DNA of 64,000 bases, taken from the NCBI RefSeq assembly GCF_038003045.1, contig NZ_JBBOOK010000002.1, positions 682,001 to 746,000 on the forward strand. The letters are read 5' to 3'. The position numbers and the translations under genes were made by a program. The notes beneath the pieces are model-generated. The model was given only the letters and a program-made list of their open reading frames with translations. It had not been told where the DNA came from and ran no database searches. Source of the DNA: Sporosarcina sp. FSL W7-1349. Its GTDB lineage: Bacteria; Bacillota; Bacilli; Bacillales_A; Planococcaceae. Below are positions 18,177 through 27,764 of the stretch, one piece after another (position 1 is the stretch's first letter; every line of letters starts with the position of its first letter).

Positions 18177-18935
18177 ATGCGTTTTCAAGATAAAGTGGCT
18201 ATAGTTACGGGCGGATCCCGTGGTATCGGGGCAACGACAGCACAGTTGCTGGCCAAAGAAGGAGCAAAAATCGCAATCTTTGATGTCCAGGACACTTCCT
18301 CGATTGTTGCCGACCTACAGGAAACAGGTACTGAAGTCATCGCGGAAACTGTTGACCTCACAAAAGCAGCTCAAGTGAAGGAAGCCGTTTCCAAGACATA
18401 TGCCCACTTTGGCCAGATTGATATTTTAATTAACTGTGCTGGTGTGCTACAGGATAACCTGATTGACCAAATGACCGAACAAGAATGGGATGTTGTCATT
18501 GATGTGAACTTGAAAGGAAGCTACTTGATATGCCAGGCGGCAGCCCCTTATATGTCAGCAGAGGGCACTGGGAAGATTGTCCTTATTTCTTCCCAAGCCG
18601 CTCTAGGGGCTGTGGGTCGTGTCAACTATGCGGCTGCCAAAGCAGGCGTGCAAGGCATCACACGTTCACTGTCGATGGAACTCGGACCAAAAGGCATCAA
18701 TGTGAATGCAATTGCTCCAGGTTTTATTGATACTGAAATGAGTCTTGTCTCTGCAAATTCGGCGGCGAAACGGGGCATTGCTGATTTTCAGAAGGCAAAA
18801 GAAGCGTTCATACAGCACAATCCGATCCGCCGTACTGGCAAACCGGAAGACGTAGCCTATGCCATTCTATTTTTGGCGTCAGAACAGGCCAGCTATATTA
18901 CGGGTCAGACCTTATACGTGACAGGAGCACCTTAA
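18177..18935 (+). CDS. SDR-family 3-oxoacyl reductase-like protein
   Basis: The product is 252 aa. ATG 18177 lies eight bases after GGGAG; upstream GTG (18168) and TTG (18171) codons overlap or abut that site. Motifs are VTGGSRGIGATTAQLL (near 10), LINCAGV (near 84), catalytic Ser in LISSQAALG and Tyr-Lys in YAAAKAG (near 149). FabG-like ends (ASYITGQTLYVTGAP) are present. In this operon it would act as a hydroxyacyl-CoA dehydrogenase or on a ring hydroxyl; this is inferred. Confidence 0.9.
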   Translation: MRFQDKVAIVTGGSRGIGATTAQLLAKEGAKIAIFDVQDTSSIVADLQETGTEVIAETVDLTKAAQVKEAVSKTYAHFGQIDILINCAGVLQDNLIDQMTEQEWDVVIDVNLKGSYLICQAAAPYMSAEGTGKIVLISSQAALGAVGRVNYAAAKAGVQGITRSLSMELGPKGINVNAIAPGFIDTEMSLVSANSAAKRGIADFQKAKEAFIQHNPIRRTGKPEDVAYAILFLASEQASYITGQTLYVTGAP

Positions 18936-18953
18936 ATTTGAGGAGGATGTCTA

Positions 18954-19508
18954 ATGAAAGTGGTTGGAATTAGCGGTACACTCGTCGGTTCGAAGACCCG
19001 TGTTCTTGTCGAGCATCTCATGCAGCAAGTGAAGCAACAATATCCCGAATGTGAGACGGATCTCGTCGATCTAAAGGAATACTCGCTTGAACTTTGTGAT
19101 GGTCGCCCAACAGAGCAATACGGCAGTGATACAAAAGAGGTTATCCGCAAGATTGAAGAAGCCGACGCATTTCTCATCGGGACTACCATTTTGCACGGCT
19201 CCATGCCGGGCGCCCTCAAGAATCTGTTTGAATTAGTGCCCGTCTCCGCATTTTCAGATAAATTTACAGCATTCGCAGCGAATGGCGGAAATCCCCTTCA
19301 CTATTTAGCGATCGAAAACTATGTAAAACCGATTGCCAGTTACTTGAAAATGTGGTCACTGCCTGAATACCTGTTTGTTTTATCATCGGATTTTAATAAA
19401 GAGAACCGGTTAACGGGAGAGTTGAAACTTGGAGAAGTCGATTCATTTATAGATCGGTACACTACAGTTTTGAAACAAATCCATGCGGGAAAGGTGGAAC
19501 TATCATGA
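18954..19508 (+). CDS. NADPH-dependent FMN reductase (SsuE-like)
   Basis: The product is 184 aa, with TGAGGAGG before the start. Flavodoxin-like fold motifs are VVGISGTLVGSKTRVL at the N-terminus (phosphate loop) and ADAFLIGTTILHGSMPGALKNLFEL near 66, typical of the NADPH:FMN reductases that feed reduced flavin to two-component monooxygenases. It overlaps the next flavin reductase by ATGA. Its likely client is the luciferase-like enzyme encoded at 29491-30546. Confidence 0.9.
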   Translation: MKVVGISGTLVGSKTRVLVEHLMQQVKQQYPECETDLVDLKEYSLELCDGRPTEQYGSDTKEVIRKIEEADAFLIGTTILHGSMPGALKNLFELVPVSAFSDKFTAFAANGGNPLHYLAIENYVKPIASYLKMWSLPEYLFVLSSDFNKENRLTGELKLGEVDSFIDRYTTVLKQIHAGKVELS

Positions 19509-20017
19509 AAGTGAAAAATAAGGAAATGTCCGAACAGCTATTCAAAGAAGTCATGGGAAGCTATCCGTCCGGTGTCACGGTCATCACTACAATAGATCAA
19601 AAGGGTAATCCTATCGGCCTCACTGCCAATTCATTTGTTTCTGTCTCGATTGAGCCACTGCTTGTCCTCTGGTGCATCGACAAACGTGCCAATAGCTACT
19701 CAGCATTTGGCCCAGCCGATAAGTTTGCAGTGAACATTTTGGCCGCAGACCAAGCGGAAGCCTGCTGGACCTTTGCAAGCAAAACAGAAGCGGATCGATT
19801 TGGGAAACAGGATTGGTCCCTTTCAGAAAACGGATTGCCGATTTTAACAGGTTCCTTTGCATCATTGGAATGCAAAAAAGTCCAAGAAGTTGATGCGGGA
19901 GATCATTATATTTTAATCGGTGAAGTCATTGATATTGAAAAATCCGAATTGGATCCGATGCTTTATTTTAAACGGAAAGTAGGCGCGGTTCCTTTAGAAT
20001 TTGGTAGTCAATCATGA
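19505..20017 (+). CDS. Flavin reductase family protein (split-barrel FMN-binding)
   Basis: The product is 170 aa. It begins in an ATGA overlap with the previous gene and ends in an ATGA overlap with the next. Conserved flavin-reductase segments are YPSGVTVITT (near 18), GLTANSFVSVSIEPLLVL (near 36) and the mid-protein FAVNILAADQ. Such proteins reduce FMN or FAD with NAD(P)H for a partner oxygenase. With the SsuE-like enzyme just before it, the operon encodes two unrelated flavin reductases, a strong sign of flavin-dependent oxygenation. Confidence 0.92.
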   Translation: MKVKNKEMSEQLFKEVMGSYPSGVTVITTIDQKGNPIGLTANSFVSVSIEPLLVLWCIDKRANSYSAFGPADKFAVNILAADQAEACWTFASKTEADRFGKQDWSLSENGLPILTGSFASLECKKVQEVDAGDHYILIGEVIDIEKSELDPMLYFKRKVGAVPLEFGSQS

Positions 20018-20775
20018 ACGGCAAGCATGTAAAGGAAGTCCAGTCTTCCAGCCACGAGGCATACTGGGATGAGCAAGTTGAACAACTGTTGGCCGATGAT
20101 CCGGAGTTCTTGGAAATTTACAAAAACTTTGTTTCGTCGCCTTGGCGAAACGGATATCTCGAGCCGAAGATCAAAGAACTTCTCAATATTGCCATCAGCG
20201 CCTCCCCCACTCATTTGTATGCCGAGGCAACCCGGACTCATATCCAAAAAGCATTATCACTCGGGGCCACAAAAGAAGAGATTTCCGAAGTTTTGAAAGT
20301 AGTTAGTATTTTAGGCGTCCATACGTGCGCAGTTGGCGTTCCAATTATGATGCAACATTTCAGAGGTTCTGGACAATTGATAGACGAATCCCACAATCAC
20401 AGCGAACGCGAGCAATTAAAAGAACAGTTCATCAAGACGATGGGCTATTGGAATCAATTCAGAGATGACTTGATTCAGATGGATACCGCGTTTTTCCAAT
20501 ACTACTATGAGTTTCTGACAGAGCCCATGCGCCGCGGGATACTTGAACCAAAGATAATTGAATTCATCTATATTGCAATCGATTCATCCACAACGCATTT
20601 ATTTGAAAAGGGCATTGAAGTGCATATTGAAAATGCTCTCAAGCATGGTGCTACGCAAGGCGAGCTTCTGGAAGTATTCCAGCTCACCTCCTCCCTCGGC
20701 TACCATTCGTTATCAATGGGATTGCCGATTTTAGAGGAAGAAGTACGCCGACAGAAAAATCTAAGCAAAGGATGA
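20014..20775 (+). CDS. Tandem carboxymuconolactone-decarboxylase-like protein
   Basis: The product is 253 aa with two related halves: residues about 20-110 and 140-240 each contain F..F-P-R-G-LEPKIKEL-IAI-S-THL and H---AL--GAT--E--EV motifs of the CMD/AhpD fold. The first half reads LGVHTCAVG; neither half has the CxxC of AhpD peroxidases, so peroxidase activity is unlikely. The start overlaps the flavin reductase stop. The function is unknown; CMD-fold proteins often accompany acyl-CoA or lactone catabolic genes. Confidence 0.82.
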   Translation: MNGKHVKEVQSSSHEAYWDEQVEQLLADDPEFLEIYKNFVSSPWRNGYLEPKIKELLNIAISASPTHLYAEATRTHIQKALSLGATKEEISEVLKVVSILGVHTCAVGVPIMMQHFRGSGQLIDESHNHSEREQLKEQFIKTMGYWNQFRDDLIQMDTAFFQYYYEFLTEPMRRGILEPKIIEFIYIAIDSSTTHLFEKGIEVHIENALKHGATQGELLEVFQLTSSLGYHSLSMGLPILEEEVRRQKNLSKG

Positions 20776-20780
20776 ACGGC

Positions 20781-21950
20781 ATGGTAACTATTTTTCAAGA
20801 AGAAATTTTGGATATGAAAATCAGCGTAAGGGACTTTATTGACAATAAGGTAGATTTATATGCGGATCAAATTGAAAGGGAAGATAAAATCCCCGAAGAG
20901 ATCATTGCGTTAAGCAAGGAAATGGGATTGTTTGGTCTCAGTATTCCCGAAGAATACGGCGGCCTTGGGTTAAATATGGTCGGTAAATGCGGCATTTACG
21001 AAGAATTAGGAAGAACGAGCAATGGATATACGACCTTGATCGGCGCACATACCGGCATCGGTTCGGTCGGCATCGTCGAGCTTGGAAACGAAGAACAAAA
21101 ACGTAGATACCTTCCGAAAATGGCAACTGGTGAATATATTGGAGCCTTTGCATTGACCGAGCCAAGTGCGGGGTCGGATGCCACCGCATTGCAAACAACA
21201 GCAGTCCGTAAAGGCGATAAGTTTATATTAAACGGTTCAAAACACTATATTACAAACGCTCCCGAAGCCCAAGTGTTTACCGTGATGGCAGTAACGGATA
21301 AATCAAAAGGTGCTAAAGGGATCACCTCCTTCATCGTCGAAAAGGACTTTAAAGGCTTGGTGATTGGCAAACACGAAGAAAAAATGGGCTTGCGCGGCTC
21401 ACATTCAGCCGAAGTGTTTTTCGAGGATTGCGAAGTCCCCATTGAGAATGTACTAGGCGAAGAGGGATTAGGTTATGTCAACGCACTCAAAATTTTGGCA
21501 AATGGCCGTGCCGGTCTGGCTGCCCGTAATTTAGGCTCCTGCCAAAAACTACTGGAAATGTCTATTCGATATGCCAGTGAACGTACCCAGTTTGGAAAGC
21601 CAATTATAGAACAGCAAATCATCCAGCACTATTTGGCGGAGATGGCGCTAGACATCGAATCTTTACGCGCCCTAACGTATCATGTGGCAAACTTGGTCGA
21701 TTCCGGCAAGAAAGTCATTAAGGAAGCCGCCATGGTAAAATTGCTAGGATCGGAAGTATATAACCGAATCGCAGACAAGGCGGTTCAAATTCACGGTGGT
21801 ATCGGCTATATCCGCGAGTATCCGATTGAACGCTATTACCGTGATGCACGCATCACCAAAATTTACGAAGGTACGTCAGAAATCCAGAAAAACATTATTG
21901 CTTCTCAGCTTATAAAGGAATTCAATAAATATAGTCAAGTTAGATCGTGA
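20781..21950 (+). CDS. Acyl-CoA dehydrogenase (second of two)
   Basis: The product is 389 aa. ATG 20781 is preferred, lying nine bases after AAAGG; the ATG at 20772 abuts that site but overlaps the previous stop. Typical ACAD motifs are FALTEPSAGSDATALQTTA (near 118), NGSKHYITNAPEA (near 150), YASERTQFGKPI (near 262), QIHGGIGYIREYPIER (near 335) and the catalytic-region YEGTSEIQ near 370. It differs clearly from the ACAD encoded at 16075, so the pathway probably has two dehydrogenation steps. Confidence 0.93.
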   Translation: MVTIFQEEILDMKISVRDFIDNKVDLYADQIEREDKIPEEIIALSKEMGLFGLSIPEEYGGLGLNMVGKCGIYEELGRTSNGYTTLIGAHTGIGSVGIVELGNEEQKRRYLPKMATGEYIGAFALTEPSAGSDATALQTTAVRKGDKFILNGSKHYITNAPEAQVFTVMAVTDKSKGAKGITSFIVEKDFKGLVIGKHEEKMGLRGSHSAEVFFEDCEVPIENVLGEEGLGYVNALKILANGRAGLAARNLGSCQKLLEMSIRYASERTQFGKPIIEQQIIQHYLAEMALDIESLRALTYHVANLVDSGKKVIKEAAMVKLLGSEVYNRIADKAVQIHGGIGYIREYPIERYYRDARITKIYEGTSEIQKNIIASQLIKEFNKYSQVRS

Positions 21951-21969
21951 ATCATTAGGAGGGATAGCC

Positions 21970-23154
21970 GTGAAACTGCCTTTGGAAGGTTTTCGTGTAA
22001 TCGATTTATCCCGGACGTTAGCCGGACCCTATACGACCATGTTGCTGGCAGACATGGGAGCGGACGTCATTAAAGTGGAAGAGCCAAAATCGGGAGATGA
22101 ATCAAGACGATTCACTCCCCCAAAATGGAATGAGGAAAGCTGCTATTTCCTATCAGCAAACCGTAATAAACGAGGCATTACGGTAAATTTGAAATCTCCA
22201 GAAGGGGTGGAGATTGTAAAACAACTTGTTAAAGATGCCGATGTGGTCATTGAAAACTTCCGAACCGGGACAATCGAGAAACTAGGATTAGGTTACGAAG
22301 TCTTGAAGGAGATCAACCCCAAGCTCGTCTTTTGCTCAATCTCTGGTTTTGGACGGACTGGGCCCGACAAGGATAAAGCTGGTTACGACGTATTATTGCA
22401 GGCAATCAGCGGTCTCATGAGCATTACAGGGACCGAAGAGGAGCCTGCGAAAGCCGGCATGTCTATTGCAGATTTGTCTACCGGCACATTTGCAGCGTTT
22501 TCAATTGTCAGTGCCTTGATGGGAGTCCAAAGAAATGATGTTGGACAATATTTAGATGTTAGTTTACTCGATTGTCAAGTTGCCCTGTTAAATCATATGG
22601 CTACAGGCTATATGGCTAATGGTACATATCCGAAACGAATGGGAACAGCTCATGCCTCCCTTGTTCCGTACAGCGGCTTTCATGCAAAAGATGCAATTGT
22701 CGTAGTGGCTGTCGCAAATGATGGATTATGGAAAAAGTTTTGCCAGGCTCTCGAATGGCATGACTTGGGAAGCGATGAGCGTTATACTTTGAATTACAAC
22801 CGTGTCCAATACCGAGAGGAATTGGAGAGTTTAATCAGTGAACGATTCTCTCAACTTGATAGCGCGGACATCATCGAAAGGCTGGAGTCATTTGGAGTAC
22901 CATGCGGCAAAATTCAAAACATTGAAGAAGTCATGACGAGCCCCCAAGTCATCGCTAGAGAAATGATGGTCGAAATAGAGCACCCGAACATACCGGATTT
23001 GAAAGTACCGGCTTTCCCGGTAAAGTTTTCAGAAACCCCGCCGACTGTACGGTATGCTCCCCCATTGCTAGGTGAACATACAAATGATGTATTACAAGAT
23101 CTCGGCTATACAGAAGAAACCATTAAAGAGCTGCGGGCTCGAGAGGTTATATGA
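21970..23154 (+). CDS. CaiB/BaiF (family III) CoA transferase
   Basis: The product is 394 aa. GTG start behind AGGAGGG. Family III CoA-transferase motifs are FRVIDLSRTLAGPYTTMLLADMGADVIKVE at the N-terminus, NRNKRGITVNLKSPEG near 58, and the catalytic Asp in GMSIADLSTG near 167. These enzymes move CoA between acids, usually from succinyl-CoA or a product acyl-CoA to the incoming substrate. It ends the plus-strand operon and converges with the activator gene. Two activation routes (this and the synthetase) exist in one operon. Confidence 0.93.
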   Translation: MKLPLEGFRVIDLSRTLAGPYTTMLLADMGADVIKVEEPKSGDESRRFTPPKWNEESCYFLSANRNKRGITVNLKSPEGVEIVKQLVKDADVVIENFRTGTIEKLGLGYEVLKEINPKLVFCSISGFGRTGPDKDKAGYDVLLQAISGLMSITGTEEEPAKAGMSIADLSTGTFAAFSIVSALMGVQRNDVGQYLDVSLLDCQVALLNHMATGYMANGTYPKRMGTAHASLVPYSGFHAKDAIVVVAVANDGLWKKFCQALEWHDLGSDERYTLNYNRVQYREELESLISERFSQLDSADIIERLESFGVPCGKIQNIEEVMTSPQVIAREMMVEIEHPNIPDLKVPAFPVKFSETPPTVRYAPPLLGEHTNDVLQDLGYTEETIKELRAREVI

Positions 23155-23297
23155 CGTGCAACATATGATTTTCGCGAAGACTTCTGTATCTGGCGGCCGA
23201 TTGGTTGCAGATGCAGAAGTTTTATTCGCCTTTCAGATCGCACGTTTTTACCAACCGCTTGTTTACAAGCTGTCACTTCACTTAGCTCCTCTTTTGG

Positions 23298-25223
23298 TTA
23301 CTTAATTCCCGCCTCACTCAACTTCCTCCATAAAGTACTTCTGCTGATTCCTAATATTCTGGCCGTTTCTTGTCTATTACCATTCGTCTGTTCTAATACT
23401 TCCTGGATTTTTGCAATCTCCACTTCTTTTAATGCCTGGTGAAATGAATGATTATCCTCCTCGCCACGTCCCAGTAAGAAGAAGTTTTCCTCAATCGCTT
23501 CCTGCAAAAAACCGAGAAACATTTCCCTCGAAGTTTTATTTGGGTTTTCTACATACGCATACAATCTCTCAATCGTATTTTCGAACTCGCGCACATTCCC
23601 TTTCCACTGATGCTGCTCGAGCAGTGGAAGTACATCTAAATAGTATTTCTCCACCATTGGATAATATTGCGGGTAATGGTACTTGGTGAAATGTTTTAAC
23701 AATAAGCCCAGGTCCTCTCTGCGATTTCTCAGTTCCGGCAAAAAGAGATTGAGCACAGCGATCCGATAATATAAATCCTCGCGAAACTCTCCCGCTTGGA
23801 TGCTTTCGATTAAATTCACGTTGGTTGCAGAAATCACACGTACATTGATTGGCGTTGCGGTGGCACTACCGACGCGGCGCACCATTTTCTCTTGCAGTAC
23901 ACGCAATAATTTGGCCTGCATGCTTAATGGTAATTCCCCGATCTCATCGAGGAAAATTGTACCGTTATGAGCCACTTCAAACAGCCCTGCCTTCCCGCCC
24001 TTTGAAGCTCCTGTAAAAGCACCTTCACTGTAACCAAAGAATTCGCTTTCTAAAAGATTTTCCGGGATAGCCGCGCAGTTTACAGCGACAAATGGGTGTT
24101 TGGCTCGTTGACTCGCGTTGTGGATGCTTTGGGCAAACAGCTCTTTCCCCGTCCCGGTCTCCCCTAAAATCAGCACATTGGAATGGGTTCGGGCAAATTG
24201 CTTAGCCTTTGAAATAACCTTCATTGTTTGCGGGCTTTCTCCAATAATATCTGAGAAATTATATTTTGCCCCCTCAAATCTAGTATTTAACTTGCGCCGC
24301 ACCTTATTCTCTTTTTGTTGCAACAATTCAACATCCGAAAATATGACTACCATACCATCCAGAAGACCATCGACATATATCAAATGAGTATTCACCAAAA
24401 AGTTTTTACCTTTATAATTCATCACAACATCCGACAGGACTTTCTGCGACTGCAAGGCTCCTAGAAATTCACTCTCGGGCAAGATGTCTGTAATCAGCAG
24501 TGAAGTCGGGTCATGCAAATCGTCCAATTCCAAGAAATTGATGGCTGCCTGGTTCATACTTATAATTCGGCTTGTGACATTTAAACTGATCACGCCCTCT
24601 TGGAAATTCTCCATGATCAACTCAAGCCGCTTCAGGTTGCTCTTTTCGACCACTCTAGCATTCAAAATATTAAAAGCAATATCTACCGCCAGTTTAATCG
24701 TTTCATCGCCATACCAAAGCACCCCCTGCATGCCGGCTTCCTTAGCCATGTTTACAATTAAGCCCGAACCGATGACCACCAAATCTTTGTCGGCAGATAA
24801 GGATTGAATTACTTCAGCGGCATGTTCTCTTGTTGTATAGACACGTTGCTGAATATTCAGTCCTAATATATTATTTAAATGCTGGTCATTGACAGTGTTG
24901 GACTCGATAAACTCCTTATAGTAATTGACGATGCAGATTTTTTTCGAGTAATTGGATGCTTCGATCAAAGCATTTAAAAAGTCTTTTGTCTGTAACCGCA
25001 ACGGAATAATACGGCCTCTGACATTCATACTTCTTAATCTCTCCGCCAATACGACACCACAAATTAGAACGTCCTCGCTGCCAATATATTGAGGATGGTT
25101 TAAAATATGTGTTGATTCAACTTCTTGGATTGTTAGTTCTTTAATCGTATCTCTTCTTTTCTGAATTTCTTGCTTCATATAATCTACGAGCGGATAAGAA
25201 CCCGCAACTAATATTTTCAGCAT
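23298..25223 (-). CDS. Sigma-54-dependent activator with PrpR-N, PAS, AAA+ and Fis HTH domains
   Basis: The product is 641 aa. ATG 25223 follows GGAGTGGAG; the longer frame to 25313 lacks a ribosome site. Domains are a PrpR-N-type sensory domain (about 1-190, ILVAGSYPLVDYM and VVIGSGLIVNMAKEAG), a PAS domain (about 200-300, MENFQEGVISLN), and an AAA+ domain with Walker A GETGTGKE (near 355), the sigma-54 contact loop GAFTGA, and Walker B GTIFLDEIGE. A C-terminal Fis-type helix-turn-helix (NRQETARILGISRSTLWRKL) completes it. PrpR-N domains sense small acids or their CoA-pathway intermediates. It is the obvious regulator of the island's -24/-12 promoters. Confidence 0.95.
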   Translation of the reverse strand: MLKILVAGSYPLVDYMKQEIQKRRDTIKELTIQEVESTHILNHPQYIGSEDVLICGVVLAERLRSMNVRGRIIPLRLQTKDFLNALIEASNYSKKICIVNYYKEFIESNTVNDQHLNNILGLNIQQRVYTTREHAAEVIQSLSADKDLVVIGSGLIVNMAKEAGMQGVLWYGDETIKLAVDIAFNILNARVVEKSNLKRLELIMENFQEGVISLNVTSRIISMNQAAINFLELDDLHDPTSLLITDILPESEFLGALQSQKVLSDVVMNYKGKNFLVNTHLIYVDGLLDGMVVIFSDVELLQQKENKVRRKLNTRFEGAKYNFSDIIGESPQTMKVISKAKQFARTHSNVLILGETGTGKELFAQSIHNASQRAKHPFVAVNCAAIPENLLESEFFGYSEGAFTGASKGGKAGLFEVAHNGTIFLDEIGELPLSMQAKLLRVLQEKMVRRVGSATATPINVRVISATNVNLIESIQAGEFREDLYYRIAVLNLFLPELRNRREDLGLLLKHFTKYHYPQYYPMVEKYYLDVLPLLEQHQWKGNVREFENTIERLYAYVENPNKTSREMFLGFLQEAIEENFFLLGRGEEDNHSFHQALKEVEIAKIQEVLEQTNGNRQETARILGISRSTLWRKLSEAGIK

Positions 25224-25488
25224 TGAAACTCCACTCCATTCCCCCGGAAAATAAATAATCAGTTGAGCATTCGTTGCCTGCCAACTGATTAGTATTGTAC
25301 ACTTTTTATTCATCCTTTGAAAAACAGGGAAGCCGCCACTTTGATGAAAGCCGAAGTCTCTGTTCTGGTCGCCACTTCCTCATTCATCCTAGGAAGAACG
25401 CCCCTTCTTTGACTGCATGCCAAAGAATGGAGCGTTTCTCCTTTAATTCATCAGAGCATCGATGCAAATTTCTTAGTTGAGGTATGCC
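25224..25488. other. Spacer with weak hairpin between PTE gene and activator gene
   Basis: It holds the upstream region of the activator gene. An imperfect hairpin at about 25392-25438 (AACGC...TTCTTTG / CAAAGAA...GCGTT) may terminate the minus-strand catabolic operon. No sigma-54 promoter or activator pair is seen here. Confidence 0.35.
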
Positions 25489-26430
25489 TCATTTGCTAAA
25501 CCAAGACTTTACATTCTCAACCATCATAATCTGGATTTGTTCATCCGTTATTCCTTGTTCCAATAATGTTGGAATAACCTCTCTCAATAAAAACGTCATA
25601 GACCAATCTGGATACGCTTCTTTTTTCAAATGGTTCGGCTTATACATATCAGTGGTGCAACAATAATCTTGGGATAGGAACATCCGGTCAGCATATCCTT
25701 TATCGGCCAGCTTCTTGACCGTCTCATTCCGCTTCTCGGTTGATAACGCTTTGGTGAGCCCATAACGGTCCATCCCGATGAAAACTCCGTAATCGAGAAC
25801 TTTTTCGATATACTCAAGGTTATCAGTGTCTCCGCAGTGGCCAATCAAAACCCGCCCCATATTGACGCCCTCTTCTTTGAAGATTTCTACTTGTCTGAGT
25901 CCCGTTTCCGTGGCGGGATGCGAATGCGTCATAATAGGCAAACCGGTTTGCAAGTGGGCACGCGCGACCGCTCGAATGACCTTCTCCACGTCAGGAGTAA
26001 TCCCTTGTGCATCTGCCGCACACTTCAGAAACCCAGCTTTAATCCCCGTGTTTTGTATGCCGACTTCAATATCCCGAATAAACTGATCCGCCAAAAAGGC
26101 GATGCTATTTACCGCAAATCGGGAAGGGAGAAAATTAAAAGTATACACACCGGTTGCCGGAATAATTTGCACCCCTGTTTCCCTAGAAATTCGTTTCATT
26201 AGTTGGACATCCCGATCCAGCCCCATCACGGTCGGGTCAAATATCGTTTTTACACCGAAACGCTTCGCCTCAGCGACTTGCCTTACAGCTAATTCAAACT
26301 CCTCCTGTTCATCGTACAAATGGGGGAATTGAACCGCCACCGCCTCGGATCTCGTTCTCATATGTTCGTGAATCAATGTATAGCCTAGATTATCGAGATC
26401 CAATGCACCTGTTACTGAATTGATTTTCAT
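25489..26430 (-). CDS. Phosphotriesterase-like lactonase/amidohydrolase
   Basis: The product is 313 aa, with GAAGGGGG before the start. It has the metal ligands of the phosphotriesterase family: HEH near residue 21, the bridging-lysine segment AGFLKCAADAQG near 137, THSHP near 169, IGHCGD near 200 and the aspartate in FLSQDYCC near 255. Natural activities in this family are mostly lactone hydrolysis. It is the last gene of the operon with the luciferase-like oxygenase and TRAP importer. A lactonase would fit ring opening after a Baeyer-Villiger oxidation; this is inference. Confidence 0.88.
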   Translation of the reverse strand: MKINSVTGALDLDNLGYTLIHEHMRTRSEAVAVQFPHLYDEQEEFELAVRQVAEAKRFGVKTIFDPTVMGLDRDVQLMKRISRETGVQIIPATGVYTFNFLPSRFAVNSIAFLADQFIRDIEVGIQNTGIKAGFLKCAADAQGITPDVEKVIRAVARAHLQTGLPIMTHSHPATETGLRQVEIFKEEGVNMGRVLIGHCGDTDNLEYIEKVLDYGVFIGMDRYGLTKALSTEKRNETVKKLADKGYADRMFLSQDYCCTTDMYKPNHLKKEAYPDWSMTFLLREVIPTLLEQGITDEQIQIMMVENVKSWFSK

Positions 26431-26445
26431 GGATGTCCCCCTTCT

Positions 26446-27753
26446 CTATTTCACAGCATTCGGCAGGAATGTTGCAATATCCGGGAAAAAGTATAGTAAA
26501 AAAATTAACGATATGATCGGAACCGCAAAAACAAAGGCCCCTTTAAAAATGCTTCCTAAATCGAGTTCCTTCACAACTCCGCGTAATACAAAACAGTTCA
26601 TGCCAACTGGAGGCGAGATCAAGGCCATTTCCACAAGTAGCACAATAATCACACCAAACCAGATCAAATCAAAATCATACAATGCCAAGGTCGGCAGCAA
26701 AATTGGAATCGTCACGACCACCATCGCCAATGTATCCATGATGGCACCGAGTATCAGATACATCACTACGAGCAAAAGGAAGAAAGTAAATGGCGATAGA
26801 TTGCTAGAGAATAGAAAATCCGCTAACAGATTCGGCACACGGGTGATGGTCAACACATAGTTCAGTACAAATGCGCCAAACACAATGGCAAAAATGAACC
26901 CGGTTGTTTTAATTGTACCAAATACAGCTTCCGACAAACTCGCTTTCGTTAACTTTCTGCGCATCAACGCAATCAGGAATGCACCTAACGCACCGATCCC
27001 TGCAGCCTCCGTTGCTGTGAACCAACCAAAGTAAATGCCGCCCATGACCACAATAAATAAACAAATGATCCAAATATTGGACTTAATCGACCGAAACTTT
27101 TCTTTCCAAGAGACTTTGGCTTCCCCCTCGGACGGGCCGAGTTTAGGATTGATTAAAATTGCCAAGTAAATAGTTAATATGAAGAAAAGAGTCAACAAAA
27201 TACCTGGCACGATGCCTGCAATCAACAGTTTTCCAATTGACTGTTCTGTAATCATCCCATAGATGATGAACATCGTACTAGGTGGGATTAATATACCGAG
27301 CGTTCCTCCAGCCACGATCGAACCGCCTGTCAGCATCTTGGAATAGCCCCTATTTAGCATCTCTTTCGATGATACAAGTCCGATTGTACTTGTCGTTGCT
27401 AGACTGGAACCTGACGAAGAGGCAAATACTGCAGAAGCGCCGATCGTCGCCATAGCCAATCCGCCCTTGAGACGACCAAACCAGTTCCGGAACGTTTGAA
27501 ATAACTCATCGCTGAATCCGGAAACAAATAATAATTGGCCCATTAAAACAAATAGAGGGATCGTGCTTAGTGTGTAGTTATAACTCTGTTCCCAAATGAC
27601 GCTTTCTATTGATGTAAATAAAGTATTACTGCTCTTCAAGTACAAAATGGCCACAAATGAAGGGAGAGCCATCGACAGAACAATAGGTACTCGTAAAAAC
27701 ATCAAGAGAAACACAGCAACAATGACTAAAACCCCTACCATTTCTACACCCAT
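26446..27753 (-). CDS. dctM: TRAP transporter large permease (DctM)
   Basis: The product is 435 aa of mostly hydrophobic sequence with about 12 predicted membrane segments. It has DctM features such as VPIVLSMALPSFVAI, ALIFP-like loops, and GGTLGILIPPSTMFIIYG (near 160). It forms the sodium-driven channel of a tripartite ATP-independent periplasmic-type importer. The start ATG at 27753 lies behind GGGGGGAT, 11 bases after the dctQ stop. Confidence 0.95.
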   Translation of the reverse strand: MGVEMVGVLVIVAVFLLMFLRVPIVLSMALPSFVAILYLKSSNTLFTSIESVIWEQSYNYTLSTIPLFVLMGQLLFVSGFSDELFQTFRNWFGRLKGGLAMATIGASAVFASSSGSSLATTSTIGLVSSKEMLNRGYSKMLTGGSIVAGGTLGILIPPSTMFIIYGMITEQSIGKLLIAGIVPGILLTLFFILTIYLAILINPKLGPSEGEAKVSWKEKFRSIKSNIWIICLFIVVMGGIYFGWFTATEAAGIGALGAFLIALMRRKLTKASLSEAVFGTIKTTGFIFAIVFGAFVLNYVLTITRVPNLLADFLFSSNLSPFTFFLLLVVMYLILGAIMDTLAMVVVTIPILLPTLALYDFDLIWFGVIIVLLVEMALISPPVGMNCFVLRGVVKELDLGSIFKGAFVFAVPIISLIFLLYFFPDIATFLPNAVK

Positions 27754-27764
27754 CCATATCCCCC